From: Streptomyces sp. SKN60
GTDB lineage: Bacteria > Actinomycetota > Actinomycetes > Streptomycetales > Streptomycetaceae
Assembly (NCBI RefSeq): GCF_026236535.1
Contig: NZ_JAHTMW010000006.1
Span: 186,001 to 250,000 of the forward strand
DNA length: 64,000 nucleotides
Reading direction: 5' to 3'
Shown here: piece after piece, positions 18,477 through 26,839 of the stretch
How positions within the stretch are numbered: the first letter of the stretch is position 1
Layout of the letters: every line of letters begins with the position of its first letter
Program-made: the position numbers and the translations under genes
Notes under the pieces: generated by a model
Told to the model about the DNA's origin: nothing
The model's input: the letters and a program-made list of their open reading frames with translations, nothing else
The model's database searches: none

Positions 18477-19817
18477 TCAGACTCCCGGGGCCGCCGTCAC
18501 CACGCCCGAGGCGATGGCGGCGCTGAGGGTGGTGTAGTCGTCGGCGTTCTGGCCGGCGTAGCGGAGGGCGAAGTCGGCGATGGCGCGGTCGAAGACGTCG
18601 GAGGTGCCGAGGTAGGCGGCGATGGCTATGCGGTCGCCGGAGCGGGCGTGGGCGCGGGCGAGGGCACGGCCGCAGAGGCGGGCGTACTCCCGGAGGAGGG
18701 ACGGGGACATGGTCTCGACCTCGGCGGAGCCCTTCATGTCGCGCAACTGGCGCCAGTAGAAGTGGCGTTGTTCGGGGCCGGTCATCCAGCCGAGGAAGAT
18801 GTCGCTGGCGGCCTGGGTGAGACGCTGGCCGCAGACGACCCGGCGGCCGTGGTGGGTGAAGGCGCTGGGGGCGAGGTACTCCTCCAGGACGGAGGCGCCG
18901 GCCTCCTTGATCTGGAGGAAGAGCGGGTCGCCGTCGTCGCGGCCCTCCAGGAGGAGGATGAAGCAGCGGGTGCCGACGCTGCCGACGCCGACGACCTTGC
19001 GGGCGGCGTCGACGAAGTGGAAGCGGTCGAGCAGCAGCCGGCGTTCCTCGGAGAGGGAGCTGCGGTAGTCGCTGAAGATCTTGCCGAGGGTGACCCGGTC
19101 GAGGTCGGTGACGCGTTCCAGGAGCGGCGGGTCCTCGATGATGTGCCGGCGGCCGGAGTCGTCCTTAGCGGTGAGCTTGTCGAGGGCCTGGAGGCTGGTG
19201 CGGCGGCGGGCGCGGGCGATCCGGCGTTCCATGCGGGTCCGGTCGGCGCCCCGGACCAGGGGGACGAGGTCGTCGGCGGCGATCCGCTCGTACCAGACGT
19301 CGAGTTCGCCGAGTCCGGCGAGGCGGCGCATGGCGTGCCGGTAGGACTCGGCGGCGACCTGGGCGGCGCGGTGTGCCTTGGCCTTGCTGGTGCCGTTCTG
19401 CAGGGCCGCGACGGCGACGGAGGCGGCGAGCCGCTTCACGTCCCATTCGAAGGGTCCGGGCAGGGTCTCGTCGAAGTCGTTGACGTCGAAGAGAAGCGTC
19501 CGTTCGGGTGAGGCGAAGACGCCGAAGTTCAGCAGGTGGGCGTCGCCGCACAGCTGGACGGTCAGTCCGGTGTGCCGCTGGGCGGCGAGGTCGGCGGCCA
19601 TGACGGCCGCGGCGCCGCGCAGGAAGGCGAAGGGCGAGACGGCCATGCGGCCGTAGCGGATCGGGACGAACTCGGGGATCCGGTCCACGGACTCGCGTTC
19701 CAGGACGGTGAGCGCGTCGGGGCGCTGGGACGAGGGGATCCAGCGGCCGTGGGAGGAGCGGGGCACCCGCTTTCGGGCGGTCCTGCCCGCCTCGGCCCGC
19801 TCGGACGGTGTCGCCAT
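18477..19817 (-). CDS. DUF2252 family protein with kinase-like catalytic loop
   Basis: 446 residues, close to the usual DUF2252 length. The segment QLCGDAHLLNFGVF (about 89-102) resembles the HxDxxxxN catalytic loop of aminoglycoside-phosphotransferase-like kinases, and LLFDVNDFDE (about 108-117) resembles the following metal-binding DFG-type motif. The family has no firmly known substrate; a small-molecule kinase is a reasonable guess from these motifs. It is convergent with the FAD monooxygenase and divergent from the gntR gene, so it shares the 215-base upstream region containing the dre-like site. Confidence 0.85.
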   Translation of the reverse strand: MATPSERAEAGRTARKRVPRSSHGRWIPSSQRPDALTVLERESVDRIPEFVPIRYGRMAVSPFAFLRGAAAVMAADLAAQRHTGLTVQLCGDAHLLNFGVFASPERTLLFDVNDFDETLPGPFEWDVKRLAASVAVAALQNGTSKAKAHRAAQVAAESYRHAMRRLAGLGELDVWYERIAADDLVPLVRGADRTRMERRIARARRRTSLQALDKLTAKDDSGRRHIIEDPPLLERVTDLDRVTLGKIFSDYRSSLSEERRLLLDRFHFVDAARKVVGVGSVGTRCFILLLEGRDDGDPLFLQIKEAGASVLEEYLAPSAFTHHGRRVVCGQRLTQAASDIFLGWMTGPEQRHFYWRQLRDMKGSAEVETMSPSLLREYARLCGRALARAHARSGDRIAIAAYLGTSDVFDRAIADFALRYAGQNADDYTTLSAAIASGVVTAAPGV

Positions 19818-19937
19818 CCGGCCTCACCCGCCTTTCCCGCCGCGCTGCTCCGCTGCTGCCGGTCCGATACCTGACCGGTGCGATCCATTACACGGCCCGG
19901 TGCTCGTTTCGGCCACTCTCACCGGCTGGACTTCCCG

Positions 19938-19953
19938 AATGGTTTAGACCAAT
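19938..19953 (+). promoter_or_regulatory. DasR/HutC-type operator (dre-like palindrome)
   Basis: AATGGTTTAGACCAAT is a palindrome except for one central position and differs from the DasR consensus core TGGTCTAGACCA at a single base. It also fits the HutC-subfamily core GTnTAnAC. It lies 80 bases before the gntR start and 121 bases before the divergent DUF2252 start. Autoregulation by the adjacent GntR/HutC protein is likely; cross-control by DasR is possible. Confidence 0.6.
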
Positions 19954-20032
19954 GATAGGAATGATCACCCACACGGCTCGGGCGATCACACCGAGCAATG
20001 GTTGAACAATGCATGACAGAGAGGGTCGAGAC

Positions 20033-20854
20033 ATGGCCGAGCCCGTTCCCGAGCACCGGTCGAGCGCGACGCTTCCGCTCTACCTCCGGGTCGCCTGCGC
20101 GCTGCGGGACGACCTCACCCACCGCCGCATCTCCCCCGGCAGCCGGCTGCCGTCCGAACGCCTGCTGGCCCACCGCTACCACGTCAACCGGCAGACGGTG
20201 CGCAGCGCGCTCCAACTCCTGCGCGACGAACGCCTGGTGGTGACCGACCGGCGCGGCACCTTCGCCGCCGTCCCGGGGCACGAGGCCGCGCACGAGAGCG
20301 GACCCGAGACCGGACAACAGGCCGCGTACGAACCGCGCTTCCCGGCCCGGGAGCCGCGCCGGCGCACCTTCCCCGGCGGGCCGCGGGCCGCCGACGCGCT
20401 GGTGCGCGCCGCGCTCTCCTGGGAGGCGCCGCCCGCGGCCCTGGCCGGACGTCTGTGCCTGGCGCCGGGGGAACCGACCCTGGTCCACCGCCATCTGGTG
20501 CTGACCCCGGCCGGCGAGCCGATGCAGCAGTCGGTGACCTGGTTCTCCCGGCCCGCCCTGACGGAGATCCCGCAGCTCGCCCGGTACCGGGGCTGCCACG
20601 AGCGGCGCGGCCAGCCCGACCTGCGGCTGCTCTACCACTGGATGCGGCAGGCCGGCCTTCGCACCACCCACCGGGAAACGGTCGGCGTCCCGGCCGCACC
20701 GCCGCACCCGGCGCCGGACGGGGCGCGTGAGACGGGCGCGGCCCGGCTGTCCGTCCACCGGGTGGTGTGCGACCAGCACGGGCACGCCCTGGAGATCACG
20801 GACATCGAGTTCGCGGCCCGGACGGGCGCCTGGACCTACGAGTTCGGCGGCTAG
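20033..20854 (+). CDS. GntR family regulator, HutC subfamily with UTRA domain
   Basis: 273 residues. The winged helix near the N-terminus (about 14-80) shows the GntR pattern: LPLYLRVACALRDDL, SRLPSERLLAHRYHVNRQTVRSALQLL and the wing RRGTF. The C-terminal UTRA ligand domain (about 120-270) includes LVHRHLVLTPAGEPMQQSVT. HutC-type regulators sense sugar phosphates, histidine intermediates or similar. The ATG at 20033 has GAGAGGG upstream; an ATG at 20009 without a ribosome site was rejected. A dre-like operator lies 80 bases upstream. The adjacent convergent permease and the glycerol operon, which has a related site at 23831, are candidate targets. Confidence 0.88.
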   Translation: MAEPVPEHRSSATLPLYLRVACALRDDLTHRRISPGSRLPSERLLAHRYHVNRQTVRSALQLLRDERLVVTDRRGTFAAVPGHEAAHESGPETGQQAAYEPRFPAREPRRRTFPGGPRAADALVRAALSWEAPPAALAGRLCLAPGEPTLVHRHLVLTPAGEPMQQSVTWFSRPALTEIPQLARYRGCHERRGQPDLRLLYHWMRQAGLRTTHRETVGVPAAPPHPAPDGARETGAARLSVHRVVCDQHGHALEITDIEFAARTGAWTYEFGG

Positions 20855-20905
20855 GCCGGGGCCGAACCCGATCCCGGCTGCTGCGCCCCGGACGGCGCGG
20901 GCGCC

Positions 20906-20927
20906 CCCGTGGCCCTTCGGGCACGGG
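20906..20927. terminator. Hairpin between convergent gntR and permease genes
   Basis: CCCGTGGCCC, a TTC loop and GGGCACGGG form a strong stem with one bulged G in the gap between two converging genes (20855-20997). A second short pair, CGGCCG twice around CGAATC, follows near 20970. Likely a bidirectional terminator. Confidence 0.55.
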
Positions 20928-20997
20928 AGGTGCCCCCACCGCCAGGGCCGCCCTCCGTTGCGCCCGGCCGCGAATCCGGCCGCGAACCAAACCTCCG

Positions 20998-22530
20998 TCA
21001 GACGATGCCCTCGGCGATCTCCGCCTCCTCGCGGGCGTTGCCGTAGGACTGCGGCGTGCCGTACGAGCGGCGGGCCACGTACCACCAGACGCTGGCGAGC
21101 ACGAGCACCACGGCCAGGGCGATCACCGAGTAGTTCATCTTCTCCCAGGTGACCGGCGAGCTCTGCGGCAGGCAGAAGAGCACCGTCACGAAGGCCACCC
21201 ACACCACGGCGATCCAGCCGATCGGCTTGCTCCAGCGGCCCAGGTTCCAGGGCCCGGGCACGAAGCGGTCGCCCGCGCGCAGCCGCAGCAGGATCGGAAT
21301 GGCGTAGGCGGGGGTGATGCCGATGACGTTGATGGCGGTCACGGCGCCGTAGGCGGTCGCCGAGTAGAGCGAGGGCAGCGCGAGGACCCCGGCGACCACG
21401 ACCGACAGCCAGACCGCCGCAACCGGCGTGTGGGTACGGCTGTTGACGCGGCGCCAGAGCGCGGAGCCCGGCAGGGCGTTGTCGCGGCTGAACGCGAATA
21501 CCATCCGGCTGGCGGCGGCGACCTCGGCGTTGCCGCAGAACAGCTGGGCCACGATCACCACGAGCAGCAGCGCCTTGGCGCCGCCCTCGCCGAGCGCGTC
21601 GAGCAGGATCTGGGCCGGCGGGACGCCGGTGGCGGTGGCCTGGGTGCCCGCGTAGTCCTGGATGGCGAAGGTGAGTCCGGCGAGCAGCGCGAAGCCGGCG
21701 AGCCAGGACGCCCAGATGGAGCGGACGATGCCCTTGGCGGCGGCCACGGAGGCGTTGGAGGTCTCCTCCGAGAGGTGGGCGGAGGCGTCGTAGCCGGAGA
21801 AGGTGTACTGGGCGAGCAGCAGGCCGATCGCGGCGACGTAGAGCGGGTTGCTCCAGCCGGTGTCGTTGACGAACTCGGTGAAGACGAACTTCGCGGACTG
21901 GTGGTGGTCGGGGACGATCGCGAGCGCGCCGACGATCAGGGCGACACCGGCGAGGTGCCACCAGACGCTGATCGAGTTGAGCAGGCTGACCACGCGGACG
22001 CCGTTGAGGTTGAGCAGGGCGTGCACGAGCAGGATCGCCAGGAAGATCAGGAAGGTCGACTGGGCGGTGGGCTCGAAGCCCCACTGGAGGTTGAGGAAGG
22101 CGCCGGTGAACATCGCGGCGCCGTAGTCGATACCGGCGATGGCGCCGAGCAGACCGAGCAGATTCAGCCAGCCGGTGTACCAGCCCCAGCGGCGCCCGCC
22201 GAGCCGGTCGGCCATGTAGTAGAGCGCCCCTGAGGTCGGGTACGCGCTGGTGACCTCGGCGAGCGCGAGGCCGACGCAGAGCACGAACAGGCCGACGCCG
22301 GCCCAGCCCCAGAGCATGACGGCGGGGCCGCCGGTGCCGAGGCCGAAGCCGTACAGGGTCATGCAGCCGGACAGGATGGAGATGACCGAGAAGCTGATGG
22401 CGAAGTTGCCGAAGCCGCCCATGCGGCGCGCGAGGACGGGCTGGTAGCCCAGCTCTCTGAGCCGGGCCTCCTCGTCCCGTACGGCCGGTGGCGGCTTGCG
22501 TATCGCGTCGGTGGGAGCGGTGCGTGACAT
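20998..22530 (-). CDS. Amino acid/amine permease, APC superfamily
   Basis: 510 residues with about twelve membrane helices. The consensus first helix is MGGFGNFAISFSVISILSG, with unwound glycines that bind substrate in APC transporters; another family stretch is FSGYDASAHLSEET (about 255-268). Sequence features recall the bacterial GABA/choline-permease branch (LGYQPVLARRMG...). Substrate cannot be fixed. ATG at 22530 follows GGAGGA at good spacing. It is followed at a distance by no cotranscribed enzyme, and its upstream neighbour on the same strand is an unknown protein 109 bases away. Confidence 0.85.
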   Translation of the reverse strand: MSRTAPTDAIRKPPPAVRDEEARLRELGYQPVLARRMGGFGNFAISFSVISILSGCMTLYGFGLGTGGPAVMLWGWAGVGLFVLCVGLALAEVTSAYPTSGALYYMADRLGGRRWGWYTGWLNLLGLLGAIAGIDYGAAMFTGAFLNLQWGFEPTAQSTFLIFLAILLVHALLNLNGVRVVSLLNSISVWWHLAGVALIVGALAIVPDHHQSAKFVFTEFVNDTGWSNPLYVAAIGLLLAQYTFSGYDASAHLSEETSNASVAAAKGIVRSIWASWLAGFALLAGLTFAIQDYAGTQATATGVPPAQILLDALGEGGAKALLLVVIVAQLFCGNAEVAAASRMVFAFSRDNALPGSALWRRVNSRTHTPVAAVWLSVVVAGVLALPSLYSATAYGAVTAINVIGITPAYAIPILLRLRAGDRFVPGPWNLGRWSKPIGWIAVVWVAFVTVLFCLPQSSPVTWEKMNYSVIALAVVLVLASVWWYVARRSYGTPQSYGNAREEAEIAEGIV

Positions 22531-22638
22531 GCGTTCCTCCGGGGGGAAGGGGGGACGGACCGTGCCGTACGGGGGGGGTGGGCACGGCGTGCTGAAGGGC
22601 GCGGCGCCTCGGGTGCGCGCCGGAGGGGTGGGCGGGCG

Positions 22639-23634
22639 TCAGGGGCCGCCGCGGGCCGCGGGGCCGCCGAGGCAGCGCGCCCGAGCCCGCAGGAAGACCT
22701 CCTCGGCGGGGCCGCGCTCGTCGGGACGGTCGGTGCGGTACGCCCAGGGCTGCGGGGTCCAGTACGGGCCGAGGGCCTCGAACACCCGGGCCGCGTCGGG
22801 GAACTTGAGCGCGCCGTACAGGCCGTGCGCGAGGTGGCTGAGGTCGAGCAGGCTGGCCTCGTCGGTGGCGCAGAAGAGGAACCAGGCGTCCATGGCCCGG
22901 TCCGCGTCGCGTACGGCGTCCTCGGCGACCCAGTGCAGGTCGAGGGCGCGCTCGTGGCCGCGCTCGCGGCGGTAGCGCTCGACCCTGACGTACAGCGGAA
23001 GGGCGTGCAGGGCGGAGCCGACGGGTGCCATCGACGCCGCCCACTGGGCGTAGTTGACGGCCTCGGAGAGCGGCCCGGGGCGGCGCGCGTAGACGAACTG
23101 GAGCATCCGGTGGTGCGCCTCGCGGTTGTACGGGTCGCGCTTCTCGGCCTCGGCGAGCAGGCCCCAGGGGCCGGAGGGCAGCATCGGCGCGGGCGGCGCG
23201 GCGCGGTGCTCCTCCATGCACTGCTGGGCGTCGAGTACGGAGAGGGCGAGCCGGCACACCCAGGGCACGGGGTCGGCGGGGGCGCGGTCGGCGGCCTCCA
23301 GGCAGGCGGTCCAGGCCTCCTGCCAGAGTTCGCGGGTGCGCGGGTGGCCGGTGCGGTGGGCGCGGACGGCGCGTTCGACGGACACGCGCGCGTGCATGAC
23401 GCCGGCGGCGGCGGAGTCGGGCTGTTCGATCCGCCAGGCCTCGACGACGTCGGTGCCGGCGGCGACGGCGGCGAGGACCTGGGTGCGCCGGGTCCAGCCG
23501 GTCCAGCCGGAGGTCTCGTCGAGTAGTCGAGCCATCGCCACCCAGCGCCCGGTGCGCAGCTCCTGGACGGCTCCGCGCAGGGCGTGGTCGTGGCCCGCCG
23601 GATGATAGACGGGCCGGAAGCCTTGCGCGGCCAT
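22639..23634 (-). CDS. Unknown helical repeat-like protein
   Basis: 331 residues, soluble and mostly alpha-helical. Repeated patterns of about 35 residues rich in Ala, Arg and Trp (for example RELWQEAWTACLEAADRAP and VNYAQWAASMAPVGSALHA) suggest TPR-like helical pairs, but the match is loose. There is no signal peptide or membrane helix. I do not recognise a named family beyond similar hypothetical Streptomyces proteins. It may be cotranscribed with the permease (109 bases apart, same strand). The start at 23634 lacks a strong ribosome site, and Met34 is an alternative. Confidence 0.6.
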   Translation of the reverse strand: MAAQGFRPVYHPAGHDHALRGAVQELRTGRWVAMARLLDETSGWTGWTRRTQVLAAVAAGTDVVEAWRIEQPDSAAAGVMHARVSVERAVRAHRTGHPRTRELWQEAWTACLEAADRAPADPVPWVCRLALSVLDAQQCMEEHRAAPPAPMLPSGPWGLLAEAEKRDPYNREAHHRMLQFVYARRPGPLSEAVNYAQWAASMAPVGSALHALPLYVRVERYRRERGHERALDLHWVAEDAVRDADRAMDAWFLFCATDEASLLDLSHLAHGLYGALKFPDAARVFEALGPYWTPQPWAYRTDRPDERGPAEEVFLRARARCLGGPAARGGP

Positions 23635-23830
23635 CAGAAGGCAGGGCGGGGGGTGGGCGACATGATTCCTCGGTGCGGTGGCGGAGGGGGGTGGTCAGTC
23701 CCCCGGGGGCGTCCCGGCCGACCCGGCCGTTGATCGGCGATCACTATAGAGGTAGCCGGACGTGACCGATCCATTTTTCTCCGTGATCGTAAGTATCAAG
23801 CCAACGACCGAATTTGACTTGTGGTCAGCA

Positions 23831-23846
23831 AGAGGTCCAGACCTGA
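23831..23846 (+). promoter_or_regulatory. Imperfect dre-like site in the glycerol operon promoter region
   Basis: AGAGGTCCAGACCTGA shares the GGTC-n-AGACC core with the site upstream of gntR. A TTGACT -35-like box lies just upstream at 23814-23819, so a protein bound here would overlap the expected -10. The surrounding gap 23635-23963 (329 bases) is otherwise AT-richer non-coding sequence and holds the promoters for both flanking genes. Confidence 0.4.
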
Positions 23847-23963
23847 CGCCTTCCCTCGGGAGCCCTTGACGCCGGGCTTCCACACCGACAGGCTGACCGG
23901 TTCCACGCTCAGGTTCGCGATCAAGGAACTTCAACCACCCATGAACGGCAGGGAGTCGCACAC

Positions 23964-25421
23964 ATGACGGGCCCGGTACTCGCCGTCGACCAGGGCACGT
24001 CGGGCACCAAGGCCCTCGTCGTCCATCCCGAGCGGGGGGTGCTCGGCACCGGCTTCGCCCCCGTCCACCCCCGCGCGCTGCCCGGCGGACGGGTCGAGGT
24101 CGACCCCGCTGAGCTGTACGACTCCGTGGTCGCGGCCGGCCGGGCCGCCCTCGCGGAGGCCGGCGAACCGGTCGTCGCCGTCGGCCTCGCGAACCAGGGC
24201 GAGACCGTGCTCGCCTGGGACCCCGCGACCGGCGCGCCGCTCACCGACGCCCTCGTCTGGCAGGACCGCAGAGCCGCCGGCATCTGCGCCGAACTCGACG
24301 CACAGTCACAGGAGTTGACACGGATCACCGGTCTGCCGGTCGACCCCTACTTCGCCGCCCCGAAGATGGCTTGGATCCGCCGCCATCTGACCGGCGCGGG
24401 TGTCGTCACCACCAGCGACGCATGGCTCGTACACCGTCTCACGGGCGCCTTCGTCACCGACGCGGCCACCGCGGGCCGCACCGGACTGCTCGATCTGGAC
24501 ACCCTCGCCTGGTCCGGCACGGCGCTCGACGCGTACGGCCTCGGCGGCGAGCGGCTGCCCCGGGTCGTCGACGCCGACACCCCGGTCGGCACCACCACCG
24601 CCTTCGGCCCGCGGCTCCCCCTCACCGGGCTGCTCGTCGATCAGCAGGCCGCCCTGCTCGCGCAGGACGTCACCACCCCCGGCAGCGCCAAGTGCACCTA
24701 CGGCACCGGGGCGTTCCTGCTCGCCCAGACCGGGTCCGCGCCGCGCCGCAGCGACACCGGCCTGGTCGCCTGCGTCGCCTGGCGGCTCGCCGGCCGCACC
24801 GCGTACTGCCTGGACGGGCAGGTGTACACCGCCGCGTCCGCCGTGCGCTGGCTCACCGGCCTCGGCGTGATCGCCGGCCCCGAGGAGCTCGACCCGGTCG
24901 GCGGCGCCGTGCCCGACGCGGGCGGCGTCACCTTCGTCCCCGCCCTCGCCGGTCTCGCCGCCCCCTGGTGGCGCGGCGACGTGCGCGGCGCGGTCACCGG
25001 ACTCGGCCTTGACACCGGGCCGGGCCACCTGGTGCGCGCCCTGTGCGAGGGCATCGCCGCCCAGGTCACCGAGCTCGCCGGGGCCGCCGCGGCCGACCTC
25101 GGCGCACCGCTCACCACGCTCCGGGTCGACGGCGGGCTGACCCGCTCGGCGCTCCTCATGCAGACCCAGGCCGATCTGCTCCAGCGCCCCGTCGAGGTCT
25201 CCGCGCTCCCCGACGCCACCGCCCTCGGCGTCGCGGCGGTCGCCCGGCTCGGCCACGAGCCCGGCCTCGCCGTCCACGAGGCCGTGCCCGACTGGAAGCC
25301 GTCCGCCGTGTACGAGCCACGGGTGTCGGCCGACGAGGCCGCCGAACGGCTCGGCCGGTTCCGGACGGCGGTGGCGCGGCTGCTCGCGGACGGGGAGGGT
25401 TCCGGAGGAGGGACCGCGTGA
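23964..25421 (+). CDS. glpK: FGGY-family kinase, glycerol kinase-like
   Basis: 485 residues, normal FGGY length. The N-terminal phosphate loop DQGTSGTKA starts at Asp9, and the second domain has VDGGLTRSALLMQTQADLL near residue 390 and LLVDQQAALLAQD near 220. Glycerol kinase is the best guess because the next two genes look like glycerol-3-phosphate dehydrogenase subunits. Residues matching the GlpK glycerol site are not all evident, so another polyol is possible. The main glycerol operon of Streptomyces also carries glpF and an IclR-type regulator; neither is here. It overlaps the next gene by four bases (GTGA). Confidence 0.8.
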   Translation: MTGPVLAVDQGTSGTKALVVHPERGVLGTGFAPVHPRALPGGRVEVDPAELYDSVVAAGRAALAEAGEPVVAVGLANQGETVLAWDPATGAPLTDALVWQDRRAAGICAELDAQSQELTRITGLPVDPYFAAPKMAWIRRHLTGAGVVTTSDAWLVHRLTGAFVTDAATAGRTGLLDLDTLAWSGTALDAYGLGGERLPRVVDADTPVGTTTAFGPRLPLTGLLVDQQAALLAQDVTTPGSAKCTYGTGAFLLAQTGSAPRRSDTGLVACVAWRLAGRTAYCLDGQVYTAASAVRWLTGLGVIAGPEELDPVGGAVPDAGGVTFVPALAGLAAPWWRGDVRGAVTGLGLDTGPGHLVRALCEGIAAQVTELAGAAAADLGAPLTTLRVDGGLTRSALLMQTQADLLQRPVEVSALPDATALGVAAVARLGHEPGLAVHEAVPDWKPSAVYEPRVSADEAAERLGRFRTAVARLLADGEGSGGGTA

Positions 25422-26839
25422 GCGTCACCCGGACCGGAGTGCTGCCGGACACCTCGGCGCCCGACGACGCGTACGACGTCACCGTGGTCGGCGCGGGCGT
25501 GGTCGGCTGCGCCATCGCCCGCGAACTGGCCCGCCATTCCCTGCGGGTGGCGCTCGTGGAGGCGAACGGGGACATCGGCGAGGGCAGTTCCAAGGCCAAC
25601 ACCGCGATCCTGCACACCGGTTTCGACGCCGTGCCCGGTTCGCTCGAAGCCCGACTGGTGCGGGAGGGCGGGCAGTTGCTCGCCGCGTACGCCGAGGAGA
25701 CCGGCATCCCGGTCGAGCCCGTGGGCGCGCTGCTCGTCGCCTGGGACGAGCAGCAGCTCGCGACGCTCCCCCGGCTCGCCGACAAGGCCGTACGGAACGG
25801 GCACCACGGCACCCGCCCCCTGACGGCCGCCGAACTCTACGCCCGAGAACCGCACTTGGGTCCCGGCGCGCTCGGCGCCCTCGAGGTGCCCGGCGAGTCG
25901 ATCGTCTGCCCGTGGACCACCCCGCTCGCCTATGTCACCCAGGCCGTGCGCTCCGGGGTCGACCTGCATCTGAACTGCCCGGTGGAGAAGGTCCGTCCGG
26001 GCGAGGGCGGCGCCCCGCACCGGCTCGTCACCCGGCGCGGCGTGCTGCGCACCCGCTTCCTGGTCAACGCCTGCGGCCTGTACGCGGACGCCTTCGACGC
26101 GCTGCTCGGGCGCGAGGACTTCACGGTCACCCCGCGGCGCGGCCAGCTCCTGGTCTTCGACAAGTTCGCCCGCCCGCTCGTCCGGCACATCCTCCTTCCG
26201 GTGCCGGGCCCCCTCGGCAAGGGGGTGCTGGTCGCACCGACGGTGTACGGCAACGTGCTGCTCGGACCGACCGCCGAGGACCTGACCGACAAGACCGCGA
26301 CCGGCTCGACCGCCGAAGGGCTCGCGGCGCTGCGGGCCCAGGGCGGGCGGATCCTGCCCGCGCTCCTGGACGAGGAGGTCACCGCCGTGTACGCGGGGCT
26401 GCGGGCCGCGACCGGCGCCGAGGACTATCGGATCGCCGCCCATCCCGAGCTGCGGTACGTCACGGTGGGCGGCATCCGCTCCACCGGGCTCACCGCCTCG
26501 CTCGCCCTCGGCCGGCACACGGTCGGCCTGCTCGCCGACGCCGGCCTGGAGCTCGGCCCGGAGCGGCCGCTCGCCCCGGTGCGGATGCCGAACCTCGGCG
26601 AGGCCTTCCCCCGCCCGTACCGCGACGCCGGACTGATCGCCCGCGACCCGGCGTACGGCACGCTCGTCTGCCACTGCGAGCGGGTCACCCTGGGCGAGAT
26701 CCGCGACGCGCTCGCCTCCACCGTGCCGCCCGCCTCCCTGGACGGGCTGCGGCGCAGGACCCGGGCGCGGGCCGGGCGCTGCCAGGGCTTCTCCTGCGGG
26801 GCGACGGTGCGGGCCCTGTTCGAGGAGGGCGTGCGATGA
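25418..26839 (+). CDS. FAD-dependent glycerol-3-phosphate dehydrogenase-like protein with 2Fe-2S domain
   Basis: 473 residues. The DAO-type FAD domain begins VTVVGAGVVGCAIAREL (about 21-37) and includes SSKANTAILHTGF. A C-terminal BFD-like [2Fe-2S] domain has Cys418, Cys420, Cys455 and Cys460 (CHC ... CQGFSC). This pairing is seen in GlpA and in LhgO-like enzymes extended with the iron-sulfur domain. It would oxidise glycerol-3-phosphate to dihydroxyacetone phosphate. It overlaps the kinase before it and the oxidoreductase after it by four bases each, so the three proteins are made together and probably form a complex. Confidence 0.82.
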   Translation: MSVTRTGVLPDTSAPDDAYDVTVVGAGVVGCAIARELARHSLRVALVEANGDIGEGSSKANTAILHTGFDAVPGSLEARLVREGGQLLAAYAEETGIPVEPVGALLVAWDEQQLATLPRLADKAVRNGHHGTRPLTAAELYAREPHLGPGALGALEVPGESIVCPWTTPLAYVTQAVRSGVDLHLNCPVEKVRPGEGGAPHRLVTRRGVLRTRFLVNACGLYADAFDALLGREDFTVTPRRGQLLVFDKFARPLVRHILLPVPGPLGKGVLVAPTVYGNVLLGPTAEDLTDKTATGSTAEGLAALRAQGGRILPALLDEEVTAVYAGLRAATGAEDYRIAAHPELRYVTVGGIRSTGLTASLALGRHTVGLLADAGLELGPERPLAPVRMPNLGEAFPRPYRDAGLIARDPAYGTLVCHCERVTLGEIRDALASTVPPASLDGLRRRTRARAGRCQGFSCGATVRALFEEGVR

